From the NCBI GenBank assembly GCA_015501585.1, contig JADNRY010000413.1:1-52684 (forward strand): 52,684 nt of DNA. The letters are read 5' to 3'. The notes below the pieces were generated by a model. That model made no database searches and was not told the origin of the DNA. It worked only from the letters and a program-made list of their open reading frames with translations. The position numbers were made by a program, and so were the translations under genes. How positions within the stretch are numbered: position 1 is the first letter of the stretch; each line of letters begins with the position of its first letter. Shown here piece by piece: positions 11,645 through 20,628 of this stretch. The DNA comes from Rhodocollybia butyracea (Eukaryota; Basidiomycota; Agaricomycetes; Agaricales; Omphalotaceae).

Positions 11645-11812
11645 TTAACCAACTACTACTACTATCATTAAGATTTCTACTTATCATATACACTTTACGT
11701 TCATTACTCATTTTCTCTACATTATTTGGCATAATGCTGCACACGTGGACATACTGTTAATCAACTTTGGTTCCACTAGAATGATTGAACACCAGTCACT
11801 GCATGTCACACC

Positions 11813-11900
11813 ATGACATCATTCTACTGCTCCACAGTTATGATGTTATCTTACTGCTCCGCAGTTATGACATCATTCCAGCTCCACAGTTATGACATCA
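11813..11900 (+). repeat. tandem repeat with TGACATCA cores (left part)
   Basis: About three copies of a 30-33 bp unit of form TGACATCATTCCA-GCTCC(A/G)CAGTTA occur here, and two more continue at 12939-12998 on the other side of the foldback insertion. The core TGACATCA (and its reverse, TGATGTCA, at 12995) resembles a bZIP-type half-palindrome. A regulatory role is an inference from its position upstream of a TATA box. Confidence 0.6.
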
Positions 11901-12938
11901 GGAAAAGCCGTTTTTGCCTAGGTGACCCAGAGTGGCCTAAAGCAAACTAGGTGACCTATGAATCCTATGGCATCCTAGGAATTTGGGCTCATCCCTTGCC
12001 AGTCAAGGCTCTTGAGGATTCCCTAGGGTATCCTAGGCAAACCCAGGGCAAGCCTAGGTTTGCCCAGGTTAGAGATGTCCACGAGTCCGGATCCAAGTAT
12101 ACTTGGATCCGGCACGCAAGTACCTGTGGCCCAAAAGCCTTGACCTGTGACCTGCGGAAGATCCGTGGGAACCGGATCTTTGACTCGCAGGTAATTTACC
12201 TGCGAGTTCGCAAGTACCTGCAGGTATTTGTGTATTTATGCCAAAGAGTATACTAATAATCATTAATAAAGTACTTACCTGTTTTATGATACATACCATT
12301 TATAAAACATTGTACTGTAACTGTCTACTATTATTTCATACTTAGTTATGAAGTAAATATGTACTGACACAAAGGTTTTACGTTGTGAGCTGTCTACAAC
12401 CTCAAACATATGTGCCAGGACTTGATAAGTACTATAATACATATGATACTATGAATCACTGTAAGTTTTGAGTGTTAACTGACAAATATTGTTTCTTGTA
12501 CTGTAAATTTTAAGCACTAATTAATAAATGTATGGGTTTACATTACTTGTACAAGTCATAAAAATACCCGCAAGTACCTGCAAGTCAGCTGAAATTCTCC
12601 AAAGTCTGACCTGTGACCTGCGCCGGACCCGTGGGAAACGGATCCTGGGATCTGCGGGTCACATACTCGCAGGTTTTCCCACGGATCTTACCTGCGAGTA
12701 CCTGTAAAGACCTGGACTCGTGGACATCTCTAGCCCAGGTTTGCCCAGGTGTTCCCCAGGTGTTCCCCAGGAGCACCTGGGCAAACCTGGGCAGACCTAG
12801 GCTTGCCTAGGGAATCCTCAAGAGCCTTGACTGGCAAGGGACGAGCCCAAATTCCTAGGATGCCATAGGATTCATAGGTCACCTAGTTTGCTTTAGGCCA
12901 CTCTGGGGTCACCTAGGCAAAAATGGCTTTTCCTGATG
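11896..12938. mobile_element. foldback element with ~170-200 bp terminal inverted repeats
   Basis: The arms are CATCAGGAAAAGCC... (from 11896) and ...GGCTTTTCCTGATG (to 12938). They remain inverted-complementary inward through CCTAGGTGACC, GGTGACCTATGAATCC and CCTTGCCAGTCAAGGCTC up to about 12061 and from about 12775. The arms are rich in CCTAGG/CCCAGG. The element lies inside the TGACATCA tandem repeat. Flanks are only roughly duplicated (ATGACAT against ATGGATAT), so the exact ends and superfamily are uncertain. Its centre is filled by a younger hAT-type MITE. Confidence 0.8.
12070..12732. mobile_element. hAT-type MITE nested in the foldback element (663 bp)
   Basis: Termini TAGAGATGTCCACGAGTCC and GGACTCGTGGACATCTCTA are inverted copies. 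They are flanked by a perfect 8-bp duplication GCCCAGGT (12062-12069 and 12733-12740), the hAT hallmark. Subterminal sequence is full of GCAAGTACCTG / ACCTGCGAG repeats in both orientations. There is no coding capacity. Confidence 0.92.
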
Positions 12939-13035
12939 GATATCATTCCAGTGCTCCGCAGTTATGACATCATTCCAGTGCTCCACAGTTATGATGTCAT
13001 TCCACAGCATTTCCTAAATAATACATACTCAACAG

Positions 13036-13043
13036 TATATAAG
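13036..13043 (+). promoter_or_regulatory. TATA box upstream of the hairpin array
   Basis: TATATAAG followed by GAGGC, 99 bp before the first hairpin. It matches the form and spacing of the TATA box in the Ty3 LTR at 10578, suggesting that the array is transcribed from this promoter. Confidence 0.5.
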
Positions 13044-13141
13044 GAGGCTAGATTTACCAATGTATGGCAGACGTATTTCTTAAATCCAAACCCCCACTTG
13101 TTTGCTGTTATCACTTGTGTGAATCACCAGCCACCAACTCA

Positions 13142-13454
13142 TTGTATCTTGTTGAGCTATCTCCAAGCTACAATACACATTTATACATCTTGTTGAGCTA
13201 ACTCCAAGTTGTATCCACTAACATTCACCTGTTGAGCTATCTCCTAGTGAATACTTCTTTAACTGCCACTTGTTGAGCTATCTCCGAGTTGCAACTTCCT
13301 ATTACTTGTTGAGCTATCTCTGAGTATTAGACACCACACTCACTACTACTTGTTGAGCCATCTCCGAGTATTAGTTCTGATTCATATTACTGCTTGTCGA
13401 GCCATCTCTGAGGGTAATCTTATTATTATTTGTCGAGCTATCTCCAAATAATAA
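13142..13454 (+). repeat. array of eight tandem hairpins with a conserved loop and covarying stems
   Basis: Eight units start at 13142, 13183, 13223, 13264, 13299, 13342, 13386 and 13423 (spacing 35-44 nt). Each has the form N5-x-CTTG / TTGAGCTATCTC / CAAG-x-N5. The outer arms differ from unit to unit but stay complementary: TTGTA/TACAA, ATACA/TGTAT, ATTCAC/GTGAAT, TGC/GCA, ATTAC/GTAAT, ATTATTATTTG/CAAATAATAA. Most units keep one mismatch at the same place. The 12-nt loop is nearly invariant (variants TCGAG, GAGCCA, CTAAC) and can itself pair as GAG-CTAT-CTC, leaving a TT bulge. Covariation with a constant loop points to selection on RNA structure. Spacers between units are unrelated and AT-rich. 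Confidence 0.85.
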
Positions 13455-13458
13455 CTTC

Positions 13459-14205
13459 TAGGATTTGAAGGTCCAATTCAATGGACTGCAAAAAACTGAT
13501 GAATTGCACTGAACTGAACCGCAAAATGGACTGATGATAGATGGACCGGTCCATGATTTAAACCTGGTCCAGTTCATGGTTCATCAAAATCTCAGAAAAA
13601 AAGTGAACCACAAAGAATCAGTTTAAACCAGTCTAAACCGGTCCAGCCACATAGCAAAAATAATTTAGATAAATGAGTATATTTTCTCCAATTTTGATCA
13701 ATAAAATTTATATTTTCTAATGGTCTCAAGCAATAAGCTAATACAAGACTGGAAAGGCTACTCATAACCTATTGAACAGTACCATGCAACAAGTCTGAGA
13801 GCCTGACATGATACAATACACTATCCATGGTCTGTTTTAACAGATGACCAATGACTGCCAAACCTGGAAAGCATTTCTGCATGGTAAAAGAGCAGTGTAA
13901 GGCAGCATAGAGCATATATTGAATGTTTTATATTGTTTTATAGTAGTTTCTTACATGGTCTCACTTGTTACATATCTGAATATCTTTCATGCATGTGCAG
14001 TTTAAATCAGTTTAAACCGGTCTGCACCAGTTTAAATTTGCACTGATTTAAACTGCATGAACCAGGATGAATTGGACCAGTGGACCAGTGCAATCAGTGC
14101 AGGTCCATGGTTCATACAGATTTAGGTTTTTTATGGACCGGTCCAATTCATGATTCATTGAATTTTTGGTAAATAAACTGAATTGGATTGGACCTTCAAA
14201 CCCTA
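13459..14205. mobile_element. hAT-type MITE (747 bp) at the end of the hairpin array
   Basis: Termini TAGGATTTGAAGGTCCAATT and GATTGGACCTTCAAACCCTA are inverted copies flanked by a perfect 8-bp duplication ATAACTTC (13451-13458 and 14206-14213). Subterminal regions repeat GGACCGGTCCA, GGTCCAGTTCATGG and GTTTAAACC in both orientations. The left duplication overlaps the 3' foot of hairpin 8. No transposase is encoded. Confidence 0.92.
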
Positions 14206-15555
14206 ATAACTTCTGTGAGTTTCATATTACAAACTAGTTACTAACTTTACTTGAGCCTAGTTGTTTGAGTATATATTTTTTGCCTAGCGGTTTCAACAAA
14301 CGGAAAGGCTTGCTCTATAATCTCATTAATTTCTCTTATCATTTTTACTGCCGAGTTACGTACTGTGAAGGTTTGGACGAGACTATTGATCGAGTCATAA
14401 CATTGTGACCTGGTCAACTCCAAGATATCCGGGCCGGTCATGAGGAGATTATGTACTCTCGTTGTATCTTATGATCTACCATCACTCAATATAGCAGTAC
14501 CTGGTCACTACGAGCTCTGTCCTGGTCCACTGGACCACCGGACTTTCACAGAATGCAAGCATGAGCTTACCTTGGGAGCCGCTGTCAGATCATGTCAAGA
14601 ACCTGGGAGACACTGGCAGCAAATTACTGTATAATTACGACTGGATGCTCCCGTAACGCGAAACGGGAGGGTCCGAGCATGGTATTTCTGGAAACGTCAC
14701 AAATTTTCGTGGCGGGCCTTCGGGGCCGCCCGCCTATTCATTTGCGCATATAGCACTATGCGTAACGCATAATGGTGGACCTTGAGCATGATGCTTGTCA
14801 AAAACCATGCGTAACACCTCGACCCCCGCGAGAATACTAAGGGTGACAGGGATCATCCGATTTTGTACAAATCGCTAATAACTTTGTAAATACTTATCCT
14901 ATCAAAATTCTGAATAGGCAGATCGATTTGGAGCGTCTTGGAACCCTCAAATCCCAAACTTGGTGAGCTTCTGGGTGATACTTGGACTCTCGGGCAATGT
15001 CCGATGAAAAACAAGGAACTTCCGGACCCTGGTCACAGGAGAGTCACGGAAAAGCCGTTCGTCGGCAGCTCAGGATCAACTGGCAAACCAGCCCACAGTC
15101 GAGAATTTACGAGAAGCAATATATTTTCACAAATGTAACAAGCGGGTTCGTTTATCCGAACAACGGCATACTTCTCTCTGGGAAAAGACTTTGACAGTCA
15201 CACCTGGGCTCAAGGCCCGGCGGGATTTAGCCGGAACGTGAAAACGATTCAATCCGAATTGTAGGTCTGATGGCTGATGTCAACCTCGCTGACTGAGCTC
15301 CCCGCCGTTTCCTCACCGTTTCCTGGCCGGCTTTAGCTCTCTTACTGACGCCTCAATAGCCCGATCATCAACAATGGCGCCGCCGACGGCGTCTCAGCTA
15401 CTACTTTTTTTACTTTTCTTTTCTCAACTGCCAGCCACTTCACCAACCGCTCTCTCGCCTTTGTCGCTGGTATTCTGTTCTCTTGGTGGCTCAGCCTTGC
15501 GCTGGTCACCGTCGCTACTCTACTCGCTTTTTATAATAATTCACATCATGCTCAA
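14206..15555. other. intergenic region with strong GC hairpins
   Basis: No coding exon is convincing; a 64-codon minus-strand frame at 14247-14441 has no recognisable content. Hairpins are dense at 14640-14770: CTCCCGT/ACGGGAG with an 8-nt loop (14648-14669), GGCGGGC/GCCCGCC around a TTCG turn (14711-14734), and the palindrome ATGCGTAACGCAT. The region from 15300 is the likely promoter and leader of the SAP-like gene. Confidence 0.45.
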
Positions 15556-17566
15556 ATGGAGGTCGATACTCCGGCCACTGAAGACTCCTGCCAGGTTGCC
15601 GACACCACATCTTCTTCAGGCGCTGCCGCCTACTCACCTGTGGAAGTGTTCAATATCGATGGTCAGGAAATTCGTGTTCGTCGGCCAGCTGGATCTTGGC
15701 CACAAGGTCAGATTCAACTCCCTGGACGTATGGAGGACGGCACATTCTACATTAGCTACTATAACATGTGCGTATCCATGTTATCTTTTTCTATCCTTTT
15801 CGCTTACTGGGTTGTTTCTTCTTCTGGCTCTCAATACCCCAGTGACTCAATGAAACGTCCCGAACTTGTTGCTCTCTGCAGAGAGTTCTCACTGGGTGTC
15901 GTTGGAAAGATGGCCAATTTTAAGGAAAAGCTTACTGGTTTCAGTGAGAATGTAATCCGATGGAGAACGTACGTGTTCTACTGCCTGTCTACTATATTTT
16001 GTTCACTGAACTTGCCTCGAGCCTTATCCCAGGTGCAAGGTGTGCTCATCGAGGGGTTCGTGAGGGAAGGATCGTGAAAAATAGCTCACCGAAGAAGGAA
16101 AAGGCTAGTGCACCAGTGAAAAAGGCGAAGAAGCTCAAGCTTTCTATGATACGCCGGAACGAGCTGATGGGTACCGTACTTGATGCATCTGGCATCCCGC
16201 AACGTTTTGCTGCTGAACGTTCCAAGGATATGCGTACCCTGGAGGAGAAGAACAATCTACTGCGCTGGGTGAGTATTTGTTGGCTAGGTGATGCTCATGA
16301 TACTGAATTTCTCTCGTTGTACTAGGCAAAGAAGTTCTTTGAATCTCATCCCTACGTTCCGCCCAGCGAGGTCAGGAGGAGACTCAAAATGGAAGCCGAA
16401 GCCGCAGAGGCAAAGAAAACTGACTTGGTAAGTAGCCTGTAATAGTATTCTGATTACCTGGCCATTGACACCCTTCAACGCTAAGGCTGCAATATCGGAG
16501 TATCTCCGTTTCACCAAGGAGGGAATCACTGGTCTCACTTCCATGGTAGGCACGCTTCTTCAGCGTGTTGACAGTAATGCTGCCGCGTTTTCTTTGCCCT
16601 CCACGCCAGGTATGTTATTCTATTCTCTGCTTTAGATGGGTCAGCTGAGAGTCTCATCGTCCTAGGCTCGTCGATGGAGATCAATTCTTCCTTGCCTGCC
16701 CCAGGATAGCCACCCATGCATCTTGCATCATCTCCAAAGCCAACAACGCACTGCACAACTGCACAACCAATGGATCTCAACCCGGTACCTCCCAGTATGT
16801 CCCCAACACATTCAACAACCCATTCCGCCACGTCACCAATGCCGCCATGCTCATCCAAGCCAGCACATCACACCGTGCCGCTGCCAACACATCCAGCCTC
16901 ATCCGACGTTGCTAACCCAACAGCTGGTGACAAAGGCGATTGCGATGGGAAGAACGATGACGGCAATTCGAAAACTTACACTATTTTCCTAGCTCAACGC
17001 CGACCTCTTTCTTTCAATTACAGTGATATCCCTGACCTCACCCAGCAGCTCTCATTTGCCAATGACATTCCACGCCTAGACCGCATATGGGATGATGAGG
17101 GGGCCAACTGGAATGCTGAAGAATGTAGGAAAATATCTAGCATTAAGGGGATTGCTGTTGCTTTGCGATACTGGCGCGAGATCTATTCTAACAAGAAAGA
17201 CAAGCGCTGGAAAGGAATCAAAGCTTCTTGGACGGAATGGAAAGTAAGTCGTTCTATTTCATGAGCTTCGCTGTTGCTGATTCATGTTTTGCAGTATGTT
17301 GCCAAACGATACCGTTCCAGTACACCAGATGCGTTCTGGGCAGAATTTCAAACTGACAAGTGGCAGTGTCTTACATGGAAAGGAATATGTTCACGTTTGA
17401 GGAACTGCGTGCAATACATGAGGAGGAGCTTGTGGGTAAAGCCCGGGCTGAATATGGAGATCATTTTGTGGAAAAGTTTTCGAATCGTGGCAAGGTGATG
17501 GTAGACAAGTCGGCTATCGCGAGATGTTATCTTTTGTTGAAGAACATACCAATGGATGTTGATTAA
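15556..17566 (+). CDS. SAP-like DNA-binding protein of a recombinase module (possibly broken near 3' end)
   Basis: The start is taken at MEVDTPATEDSCQ. Exon 1 holds VEVFNIDGQEIRVRRPAGSW and GRMEDGTFYIS. After a short intron a SAP-like helix-turn-helix follows (MKRPELVALCREFSLGVVGK, then MANFKEKLTGFSEN). SAP domains bind AT-rich DNA in the nucleus. Next come IPGARCAHRGVREG, a basic stretch (SSPKKEKASAPVKKAKKLKL), a coiled-coil-like region (EEKNNLLRW, SEVRRRLKMEAEAAEAKK) and, after a S/T/P-rich linker, DIPDLTQQLSFANDIPRLDR and ALRYWREIY. The last exon (FTFEELRAIHEEELVGKARA) is one base out of frame with the preceding reading near 17385. An in-frame TAG lies at 16707-16709 unless a 160-nt intron with donor after TSM removes it. 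The gene converges on the recombinase gene, 193 bp away. I do not recognise a named family. Confidence 0.7.
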
Positions 17567-17759
17567 ATTTACACCTAGTTTACATCTATGATACATACCT
17601 TTCAAGTACATATGTTTCTTAGCTTACACTAAATCATACTATTTCCTGTGTCATTCCTTAGGGTGAGTACTCTGAGCATTGCATAAGAGATGATATTCAT
17701 ACTTGAGTAAAAGTTATAACAAATTACTACTGTACATCAGGTAAACTGTCGTAGACTAG

Positions 17760-19486
17760 CTAAGCACAATGGCAAGACCGACCACAAGTGGGACAAGCAA
17801 CTGTAGGAGGGCGATGCATGTTACAAAAATCTGCACGATTCACGCTCGGATTATCGTTCCATGAAATGAGGTACTTCACAATAGTAAGATGGGTGAACTC
17901 TGTACTACTCCAGCCACCCCATTCACAAATTTGACGAAGTGGCCAGCGACGTTCCACCGACAACCATTGACACCCACCATGCCTGAATGAATGTGTTCCA
18001 TAGGGGATATGGTTAACACCGATTTCACACAAATTGAGGCGGAACATTTCAAGGAATTGTTCGGAGGTCTAAGATGCAAATGAGTTGTTATACGAAGAAT
18101 TCCATGAGGTGATTTTACCATGGGCTCATTATCTTCTGCGATGCGATCATTTACACGAATTTTTCGAAACAGATAGCCTTCCTGTACACCACCAAAGTGT
18201 ACCCATCTTGAATAGGCACGCACAGCACATAAGTGTGCAAGCTCTGGAGGCATCTCATAGAGTACAAATGGTTTGATATCTAAGAAGTGGTTAATGCAAA
18301 ATATAACATTGAAACAGCTCGAGCTTACCCCCGAATTGGCTAGTTTTGCGAAAGGGAAGATAGACAGTCATCATCGTGATTCCTGTCTTTGGATCCTCTG
18401 TAACGGTAATGTCGTGAACTTGGATCTTAAGTAACTTGTCAACACGAAGCAAGTCACAAAATGCCAAGATATATCCAAGTAGTAACAATGCACGCGCTTG
18501 AGAGCCAGCCCAGTCAGTTAATTTCTTTGGTGCATTCCTTGCAGTGGGCTCATACTGACAACGTTTATGAAACTCTGGCTGATTGTTGAAGTCGAATAGC
18601 TGTTCAAGCAGCTCCTAAAAACTTTTAAGTTAGATCTGCAAGAAAATAGTTGAAATACATACAGCTGTAACTGCTCGTGCACTTGTGGTGGTCTCGCCCT
18701 TCTGTATCTGAATAAGTGTTGTAAGTATAAGGTTATCTCAACAAGGTAGAGAACATTCACAAACCTTACGCCGACGTAGGCTCAACATGTAACTACTTAA
18801 TGTCTCAGAAACCGATGGATTACCGAGCATTGATCCTGTTATTTCACTGCGATGCCAGGCAAGCATGCCAAGGTTATGCATCCGCCCGAACCCAAATGTG
18901 GCAGCAGCACGCATTTTCTGTGCATGTGTATAACTTGCCCGTTCAACTGATGGATCTTTCGGAGTGCCATCAAGATTTATTTCGTCGCAACTGTGAATCA
19001 AAATAATCAGTACTTGGTAAATGTTTAGCAATAGGATTCGTACGTGTTCATAATCCATGCTGCTAGATACTCAGCTGCTTGAGGATGAGGATTGATGCAG
19101 AAGAAATCAGACTTTTCCGCAAGCATCCCACGACTGTGAACAAAAGTTTCACATTGTTTCATTAGCCTAAGAGGAAAAAATTCACGATTAATCATTAGAA
19201 TATTGTCCTAGAATTGTTGAGATTACCGTCCATATTCTAGAGCAGTCTTCTCTGAAACACCCTTTGAAACCTCCTTTATGCTCTGCAATAACTCAGATAG
19301 ATCCATTGCCGCATTGGTTTCCGTTTTGTGGGCCACGTCTTGTGTAATATCAATGTTGTCCTGGGCCTCTTCAAGGTGGTCTAGTATTTCTGCAGGTTTC
19401 GAGGGCTCGCCAATAGCTTGCAAGACACCAATGTATGCATTGTCAGCAGCAATATTGACTGTTGTAGATGTTGTTGTGGGGGACAT
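17760..19486 (-). CDS. tyrosine recombinase (phage-integrase fold), apparently intact
   Basis: The gene starts MSPTTTSTTVNIAADN at 19486 and ends TCGRSCHCA. I could join about seven exons in phase, all with GT-AG introns of 45-60 nt, giving roughly 500 aa. The N-terminal half contains the helical core-binding part (EKTALEYGR, FFCINPHPQAAEYLAAWIM, RMHNLGMLAWHRSEI). The catalytic domain shows the first arginine in FCDLLRVDKLLKIQV, the HxxR box in GTHSFRHGGCQW, the tryptophan/histidine box ICEWGGWSS, and the nucleophile tyrosine in TIVKYLISW. The order R-HxxR-W-Y is that of tyrosine recombinases, which cut and rejoin DNA at paired inverted sites. Cryptons are the known fungal elements of this type, and this gene could belong to one or to a related element. 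A cysteine-containing tail (CPTCGRSCHC) may bind zinc. No internal stop was found. Confidence 0.88.
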
Positions 19487-20352
19487 GTTGGAGGTTAGGC
19501 GGTAAGCGATAAGACTGCTTATGTAGGCTCCTAATGATCGATAATGAAACAGAGTGAGGTTTGCCTCCTGTTTGATAGTTAGCGGTGGTGCATAATTTCA
19601 GACGTAAGTGTATAAAAAAAAGGTGGATCGATTTGCTGTCTAAGATATATAAAGATTTATAAACACAAGTAAAATCTGAAGATAATTTGGGATGGCGAAG
19701 TGGACATGAGCTGAGATTCAGAAAGTGAATGGTAGGGAGACGAGTGGCAATCAGCTACAGGTTGAATGGGATGCATGATGGAACGACAAGTGGAAAATAG
19801 CTGCTGGAAAGGTTAGTTAGCAACATGAAAAGTGCAGTGCAGAGAACACACATAAACCGAGCTAGTCTCTTTGGGGAGACTGAAATGACAGGATGAGTAG
19901 TCAAGAACCTCAACATTGAGCAGAGCTGCTAAATTCAAGATTGCTGAGAAGAAGTGCGGTAGTAGAAATTCAACTAAGTACATACCAAGAAGAAGAAACA
20001 GAAAGAGTAGGGAAAGAGCCATAATGTTGCCCCAGACTCTCGTTCAAGATGCGAGTGACTCAAGAGTATATTGGCTGGTCAGGATCCAATTTTAATTTCT
20101 ACAAGCAGCATTGTCCGACGATCTGAATTCAGATACATGGCAAATACTGCTTGACTGCTTGGTAGATTAGAGAAAGAGAAAGCTGTAACAGAACCTGGAA
20201 AAATCAGCAGTTAGTTCAAAGAAATGAAGAGCCAATACCTGTACCATTTCCCAGATGATCCAATGTAATTGCTGAACATTGAACACTTATCCAAACACGC
20301 CAGTGAAATATAGTGGCCGGAGTTGCCGGTATTAGCGCGCGTGTGCGCTTAT

Positions 20353-20399
20353 GTTTGTTGATACCACCGCAATCTTGTTTTTGCGGTGGTACAACAAAC
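20353..20399. repeat. near-perfect inverted repeat with 8-bp spacer upstream of the recombinase
   Basis: Left arm GTTTGTTGATACCACCGCAA (20353-20372), spacer TCTTGTTT (20373-20380), right arm TTGCGGTGGTACAACAAAC (20381-20399). The arms are complementary over 19 bp with one extra base. Two inverted arms around an asymmetric 8-bp spacer is the shape of tyrosine-recombinase sites such as loxP and FRT. It lies 867 bp upstream of the recombinase start, between that gene and the nuclease gene. A related half-site GCGGTGGTGCA occurs at 19582-19592. It could instead be a simple foldback relic. Confidence 0.6.
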
Positions 20400-20628
20400 G
20401 TGCACAGCCTCTTAACTACCTACAGTCAAGACTTTTTTTTGCCTTGACCATAGATTTTTGACTGGCATAATAATACATAGTTGAGGAAGGGGTGGGATTA
20501 TCAGAACTGTTTTTGGGTTCGCGGCGGCGGCGCGCACAGGAGAGCTATGACATCATTCTGATGAGACAGATCCCAAGTCCCGCCCCTTCCTCCTTCGACT
20601 TTTGTGAATCTTAAAGCCTTTAACTACA

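Larger units (their letters stand above)
11754..13458 (+). other. putative LTR-like promoter region hosting nested elements
   Basis: Removing the nested elements leaves a short sequence running from about TGTTAATCAACTTTGG (11754) through tandem repeats (11813-11900 and 12939-12998) to a TATA box at 13036-13043, followed by the hairpin array. This U3-TATA-R/U5-like order and the TG start resemble a solo LTR, but I could not identify a matching 3' border or target duplication. The assignment is therefore an inference. Confidence 0.35.

Noticed and set aside
13142..13454. CRISPR-like array
   Set aside because: Regular repeats with spacers, but the organism is eukaryotic, the repeat is a hairpin loop, and the 'spacers' are its own complementary arms.
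15374..15853. Hydrophobic frame overlapping the start of the SAP-like gene
   Set aside because: Different frame from the conserved exon; low-complexity leucine/serine text typical of a C/T-rich leader.
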